The notes below the pieces were generated by a model, which saw only the letters and a program-made list of their open reading frames with translations, made no database searches and was not told the origin of the DNA. The translations under genes were made by a program, and so were the position numbers. Source: Rothia sp035916755 (GTDB lineage Bacteria > Actinomycetota > Actinomycetes > Actinomycetales > Micrococcaceae). Taken from it: 64,000 bases of DNA. Location: the NCBI RefSeq assembly GCF_035916755.1, contig NZ_JAYWIX010000008.1:62001-126000 (forward strand), read 5' to 3'. This document shows, piece by piece, positions 59,514 to 64,000 of the stretch (positions are counted from its first letter, which is position 1; each line of letters starts with the position of its first letter).

Positions 59514-59990
59514 GCCGGGCAAGGCCCGGCGTACGGTTTTACACAATCGGCACGGATACGCAAACCTAACGTGCTGACTCAAGCATTATTGCTCGTGCCT
59601 CGCGTGCTTGTCGAGTCAGCACTAGGTTTGCTACTTGGTGGAAAAGCTGTGCACAGCTAAAGTCTCCTCCGCAAGCTCCCCCGACTTTACCTGCACCCAA
59701 CTTTCCCACAAGAACCTCAGCCCTGATGCACAGACCTGTCCACAGATTCCTCCGCAAGCTCCCCCATCTATGGATAGGTCTGCACACAGGCTGGCCTCGT
59801 GTGCAAAACCGCGGCAAGTATGCCGGACGAAAGGTCACTAGAACGTTTCTGCTGCCTCTTCCCCCGCAAGCTCCTCCAGAGACGAAACCCCTGTTCTAGC
59901 GCCCATTTTTTTCGTCACACCTCATGCATTGAATGAATCAGGAACTTCTAAAATAAGTAATTCATAATAAGAAAGTGCTATGATAGCCCT
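59514..59990. other. Repeat-rich noncoding region, candidate oriT
   Basis: Directly upstream of the MobF relaxase gene. Holds a hairpin CGCCGGGC/GCCCGGCG (59514-59532), a long inverted repeat (59560-59580 / 59613-59631), two identical 18-bp direct repeats (59665-59682 and 59748-59765) with a third partial copy sharing CCGCAAGCTC at 59864, and an imperfect inverted repeat (about 59728-59743 / 59769-59784). Its end is AT-rich with the relaxase promoter. Confidence 0.55.
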
Positions 59991-62900
59991 ATGATGACCG
60001 TGCATAAGCTGTCGGCAGGCGATGGCTACCGTTACTACACTGGCGAGGTCGCTAGTGGTGATGTCTTGCGCGATAAGAATCGTGAGCTCGGGGATTACTA
60101 CACGGTTGAAGGTATGCCCCCCGGCCAGTGGCTAGGCTCCGGCGCTAGTAAAATCGGCCTTTTCGGGCGGGTCAATGAAGCTCAAATGCAGGCTCTATTT
60201 TCCGGCCAGCAGTTGCCTCTAACTACCGAAGAGTTGGCGGAATTACTAGCCCAAAAGCCAGATGCAGCAGAAGCTAAATACGCTTCAACCCTAGAGGAAA
60301 AGCGCCTGCAATACGCTGAGAAAGCTTGGGAAATTCACCTAGCTATCAAGCAGGGCAAGACCCAAGAGGAAATCAGTAAATCCTTCATTAAAGAGCGTAG
60401 CCAGAAAGCTATAAGCCTCAAAATTGAGGCTTATAAGGCAGCAGGTAACGACTTTTCTAAGACCAACAAAAAAGCCTACCGAGACCCTAAGAACCTAGAA
60501 ACCCTGCGCCAGAACTTCATCAACTCCTACACCATGACCCAGGCCGAAACTAAGCGCGCCCAAAACAAAGCCCGCCAGGAAGCCAACAAGACTCTCTCAG
60601 TTACCTCCCGTAAAAACGCCGAGGCACCCCGCACCTATGAGAAAGTCAAGACCCCTTTCATGGTGCGTATGGCCGAGGAAAAAGCACGCTTTATCCGCCT
60701 GAACGACCGCCAGCCCAGCAAGGACGAAACCCGCGAAATCCGCAACCGAGTAGGCGGTGAACTCTTCCGCAAAGAGCACCTACGCGAACCACGTACCAAG
60801 GAAGAACTCAGCCGCTGGATCACCCAGCAGAGCAAGCCAAAACAGCAAACTATCACCGGCTTTGACCTGGTATTTACCCCCACAAAGTCCGTCTCTATCG
60901 CCTGGGGTCTAGGAGATGAAACCCTCCGCAAGGGCATCGAAACGGCGCATGAAAAAGCTATCCAGGACGTTATAACCTACCTTGAAAACAACGCTGTTTA
61001 CACCCGCCGAGGCAAGAACGGCATTGCCCAGGAGAACGTTCAGTCAGGCATCATTGCGACCAAGTTCCGTCACTACGACTCCCGTAACGGCGACCCTAAC
61101 TTGCATGACCACCTGGTTATTGCCAACAAGGTTCAGGGCAAAGACGGCAAGTGGCTCACCCTTGATGGGCGCATGATTTACTCCTACAACGTGGCTGCAT
61201 CAGAACTCTATAACTCTAAGATTGCTGAGTACATCCACGCTGATCTGGGCCTAGAGTTCACCGGTGAAAAGCGCAAAGGCCGCAAGATTTACGAGCTTGA
61301 AGGTATCGATAGCGAAACTATCCAGGCTTTTTCCTCCCGTAGCTCTAGCATCAAAAAAACCCTAGAAGAACTCAAAGCTAAGTACATCCAAGAGCACGGC
61401 TACGCCCCCAACGATAAGGCCCTCATTGCCCTGCGCCAGCAGGCCACCTTAGCGACCCGCCCTAAGAAAGAAGGCGCTCATTCCCTGGCCGAACTTAACG
61501 AAAAGTGGCGTCACCAAGTTGCAGAGAAAAAGCTGAAACTACCCACCGGTGAGAAGCTGTATCAGCACCTCAAAAAAGCATCAAATCAGCAGGCCGAGAA
61601 AGTTATTGAAGCCAAGGCTCAGGCTTTAGCCACCCCTGCTATGGCACATGCAGAGCGCATTATTGGGCGGCTCCAAGAGTCCCGTTCGACCTGGAAGATT
61701 AACCACATTGAGGCTGAAACCCTCAGATACTTCCGCGACGTCACCAAGGGCTCAGGGCTAGATAAGACCGCCGTCGACGCCGCTGTCTCAGCTGTTATCA
61801 ATCAGTCCATCAGCATCAACAACTTTGGTGAAGCAGTCGAACTTCCCGAGGCCAAGCTCCGCAATAATGGTACCAGTGTTTACCGCAGAGCTGACTACCA
61901 GCTCTTTTCTTCTCATGCTATTTTTGAAGCCGAACGAACCCTGATTCAGGCTGCTACCACCGATAAGGTCATACCCGTAGCGACCCATGATCTCTTTGAG
62001 AGGCAGGTAGCCCAGCTCAAGGCTGAGGGCGGTCTTATCTCTTCTACTCAGGAAGATATGGCTCGTGCATTTGTCACCGATGAACGCCTGCTGGTGGTGG
62101 GTATTGGCCCTGCTGGTGCCGGTAAAACTACCTCTATGAAGGCAGCCGTTGATACAGCCCGAGCTGGTGGCCATAAGGTGATTGGTCTTGCTCCTACCGC
62201 TGTTGCGGCCTCCATTATGGAGAAGGAACTAGATATTCAGGCCATGACGGTTGCTAAGTTTACTAACCCTAAAGCGCCCCGGATTATCCTTGAGCCGGGG
62301 ACCGTGCTGCTGGTTGATGAAATCGGCATGGCCTCCACTTTGGATTTGGCAAAGATCGTCGATCAGGCTCGTGAGCAGGGCGCTGTGGTACGCGGTATTG
62401 GCGATTACAGGCAGCTGTCAGCTATCGGCTCAGGCGGTGCCTTGCGGATGATTGAATCTGAGGCTGGGGCTATCTACCTTGAAGATGTCTTCCGCTTCAA
62501 GAACAGCGAAGAAGCGGCAGCTACCCTTGCCTTGCGTGAACCCCCGCTGGTGGGTGTTGATAAACCCTTTGGTTGGTATGTCGATAATGGCCGTGTAACA
62601 GCCGGTGAAAAAGATGTGATGCTGGCCGATGTGTACGCCGCTTTTGCTGCTGACACCGCAGCAGGCAAAAACTCTTTGATGCTTGCCCCCACCAACGAGG
62701 ACGTTAAAAAACTCAACGAATATGCTCAGGTTGCAGCCATCGACGCGGGCAAGGTCAAAGAGTCGGCTAAGCGTATAGCCCTGCTTGATGATGGGTCTAA
62801 CGCCTACAAGGGCGATATCATTGTAACCCGTGACAATAACTACAAACTACGTCTGAATAAGGGTAAAGACTTCGTTAAAAACGGTGACCTCTGGAAAGTC

Positions 62901-64000
62901 CAAAAAGTCACCTTAGACGGTGATCTCAAGGTTAAGCACCTGAACCACGGTGGCGTCATTACCCTACCTTCCTCCTACGTCAAGCAGTACGTTCAGCTGG
63001 GCTACGCCTCTACTATTAACCGTGCCCAGGGTTCCACCGTGGACACGGTACATCCTGTGGTCGATGCTTCCACCTCCCGCGCTAACGCCTATGTGGCGCT
63101 TTCTCGTGGCCGTGAATCCAACAGGCTTTATGTTGCTACCGCTGAAGGCCAGGCCCGTGATGACGTGCTGGGCGCTATTACCAACAACTTTGACCGTAAC
63201 CTCTCCTTCCATGAGGAAACCCGCGCTCAGCGAGCTGCTGAACGCAACGTGGCAGCGGCCCTGGAAAAGTACGATGACCTCTCCCTCTATGCTTCAGAAG
63301 AGGCTATGAAGTCTGTGGTAACTGAAGCTATTGGTGCTCAGAGTGCTTCTGCTTTCTTCCAGAGCCCGGCCTGGGGCGCTCTGGCACATGAACTAGCTGA
63401 TACCTACCGTAGTGGCCTAGATCCAGTAGAGACTTTCACCCGCGCCTACCAGCAAAGAGACTTGGCAGGTGCTGAGGACGTTTCAGCGGTACTGCACTGG
63501 CGTATTCAAGAAGTGCGAGCAGCTAATGAGGCAGCCCAGGAGCGGTTCGGCCAGTATGCCCGGCCTATGGCTCATATTCCCACTGAGCAACTGGAGCAGC
63601 TCATTGCCCGCGCACAGCAGCGCACCAAGCCGGTGAAGGAACGTGAGATTGAAGATAAGCGCTGGATTGAACGTGACTATGCGCTAGTACCCTCGGCCCA
63701 TCTGAAAGAAATGAGGGTCAATACAGTCAAAGCTCTGTCTGTGGCTGAATCAACCGGCGATACTCGAGCTTACGCCCAAATCTCAGAGAACCTGGGGCTC
63801 ATGGACGCTGAGGTGACTAGACGTCGCTGGGCCTCACCTGCTCAGCGTGAGGTAGAAGAGATTGTTCGTGGTGAACGTCCCCGATCTGGTGCAGACTTTA
63901 CGATTCTGAACTCTCTGCAATGGGAGAAGAAGATTCGTGACACCTTAATCTCTGAAGTAGCGGCTCCCGGTACCGGCGCTAAGGACCAGATTGTGAAGGG
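59991..64000 (+). CDS. MobF-family conjugative relaxase-helicase (TraA/TrwC-like), 3' end outside window
   Basis: At least 1336 residues, open to the window end. Starts MMTVHKLSAGDGYRYYTGEV; Tyr residues at 13, 15, 16 and 36-37 are candidates for DNA nicking. The metal site is HDH at 372-374 (NLHDHLVIAN), with FTPTKSVSIAW before it, as in TrwC relaxases. A RecD/TraI-like helicase follows: Walker A GPAGAGKTT from 706, VLLVDEIGMA for Walker B, GDYRQLSAIG, and YASTINRAQGSTVD near residue 1005. It would nick oriT and pilot the strand into a recipient cell. Residues ~65-270 form a long charged insertion between the N-terminal tyrosines and the rest of the relaxase core. Confidence 0.93.
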   Translation, partial: MMTVHKLSAGDGYRYYTGEVASGDVLRDKNRELGDYYTVEGMPPGQWLGSGASKIGLFGRVNEAQMQALFSGQQLPLTTEELAELLAQKPDAAEAKYASTLEEKRLQYAEKAWEIHLAIKQGKTQEEISKSFIKERSQKAISLKIEAYKAAGNDFSKTNKKAYRDPKNLETLRQNFINSYTMTQAETKRAQNKARQEANKTLSVTSRKNAEAPRTYEKVKTPFMVRMAEEKARFIRLNDRQPSKDETREIRNRVGGELFRKEHLREPRTKEELSRWITQQSKPKQQTITGFDLVFTPTKSVSIAWGLGDETLRKGIETAHEKAIQDVITYLENNAVYTRRGKNGIAQENVQSGIIATKFRHYDSRNGDPNLHDHLVIANKVQGKDGKWLTLDGRMIYSYNVAASELYNSKIAEYIHADLGLEFTGEKRKGRKIYELEGIDSETIQAFSSRSSSIKKTLEELKAKYIQEHGYAPNDKALIALRQQATLATRPKKEGAHSLAELNEKWRHQVAEKKLKLPTGEKLYQHLKKASNQQAEKVIEAKAQALATPAMAHAERIIGRLQESRSTWKINHIEAETLRYFRDVTKGSGLDKTAVDAAVSAVINQSISINNFGEAVELPEAKLRNNGTSVYRRADYQLFSSHAIFEAERTLIQAATTDKVIPVATHDLFERQVAQLKAEGGLISSTQEDMARAFVTDERLLVVGIGPAGAGKTTSMKAAVDTARAGGHKVIGLAPTAVAASIMEKELDIQAMTVAKFTNPKAPRIILEPGTVLLVDEIGMASTLDLAKIVDQAREQGAVVRGIGDYRQLSAIGSGGALRMIESEAGAIYLEDVFRFKNSEEAAATLALREPPLVGVDKPFGWYVDNGRVTAGEKDVMLADVYAAFAADTAAGKNSLMLAPTNEDVKKLNEYAQVAAIDAGKVKESAKRIALLDDGSNAYKGDIIVTRDNNYKLRLNKGKDFVKNGDLWKVQKVTLDGDLKVKHLNHGGVITLPSSYVKQYVQLGYASTINRAQGSTVDTVHPVVDASTSRANAYVALSRGRESNRLYVATAEGQARDDVLGAITNNFDRNLSFHEETRAQRAAERNVAAALEKYDDLSLYASEEAMKSVVTEAIGAQSASAFFQSPAWGALAHELADTYRSGLDPVETFTRAYQQRDLAGAEDVSAVLHWRIQEVRAANEAAQERFGQYARPMAHIPTEQLEQLIARAQQRTKPVKEREIEDKRWIERDYALVPSAHLKEMRVNTVKALSVAESTGDTRAYAQISENLGLMDAEVTRRRWASPAQREVEEIVRGERPRSGADFTILNSLQWEKKIRDTLISEVAAPGTGAKDQIVK

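Noticed and set aside
54355..60155. 15-bp word GGCGCTAGTAAAATC at 54355 and 60141 as an attachment or recombination site
   Set aside because: One copy lies within conserved relaxase codons (GASKI) and no supporting junction was seen; could be chance or an old duplication.

Overview
The window is about 47 kb of high-GC actinobacterial chromosome followed by at least 16.7 kb of a lower-GC mobile element that runs off the right edge. Several things point to a member of the Micrococcaceae, most like Rothia (inference from gene content and order, not from a database search): the fol cluster next to ftsH, hpt and tilS; the panC-lysS-lsr2-clpC order; the mutY-disA-radA order; an actinobacterial HExxH metalloprotease beside tilS; and a secreted subtilase with SLH-like repeats.

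Left part (1-9757). A thiol-disulfide oxidoreductase-like protein and an AEC transporter are followed by a three-gene minus-strand operon. That operon holds a RecB-like nuclease fused to an SF1 helicase (1264 aa), an unknown protein and a small HTH protein. Next come a secreted CAP/LGFP-repeat protein and a DacB-type penicillin-binding protein.

Central housekeeping block (9966-37893). Its genes are ppa, a zinc metalloprotease, tilS, hpt, ftsH, folE, folP, folB, folK, a DUF3180 protein, two bacterial PH-domain membrane proteins, a DUF2520 protein, panC, lysS, lsr2, clpC, argA, three small membrane proteins, mutY, disA, radA and a FUSC-family protein. The folate genes are split between folE and folP by a small AT-richer membrane-protein gene that sits between two nearly identical 46-bp copies of the same terminator.

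Phosphate and surface block (37900-47113). A doubly deleted remnant of a pst phosphate ABC transporter (part of PstA joined to the C-terminus of PstB) lies a few kb from an intact PiT transporter and its DUF47 partner. A polysaccharide pyruvyl transferase lies between them. A 1300-aa secreted subtilase with SLH-like repeats follows.

Mobile element (47247-64000, right end not seen). It begins at a tRNA-Lys(UUU) gene whose antisense strand supplies the last ~20 residues of the element's first repressor gene. It carries two XRE regulators, a replication-initiator-like gene with repeats and three perfect DnaA boxes inside the coding sequence, a sigma-factor-like protein, a proline/glutamate-rich surface protein with a class F-like sortase, a ParA/ribbon-helix-helix partition pair, a small region that looks inverted, HicA/HicB-like and BrnT-like toxin-antitoxin candidates, an HNH endonuclease, a repeat-rich oriT-like region and a MobF relaxase-helicase cut by the window end. 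This looks like an integrated or integrative conjugative/mobilisable plasmid.

The most notable unexplained signal is the 8-mer GCGTCCGC. I counted it 25 times by eye on the two strands of the chromosomal part (19 of them as GGCGTCCGC) and not once in the mobile element.
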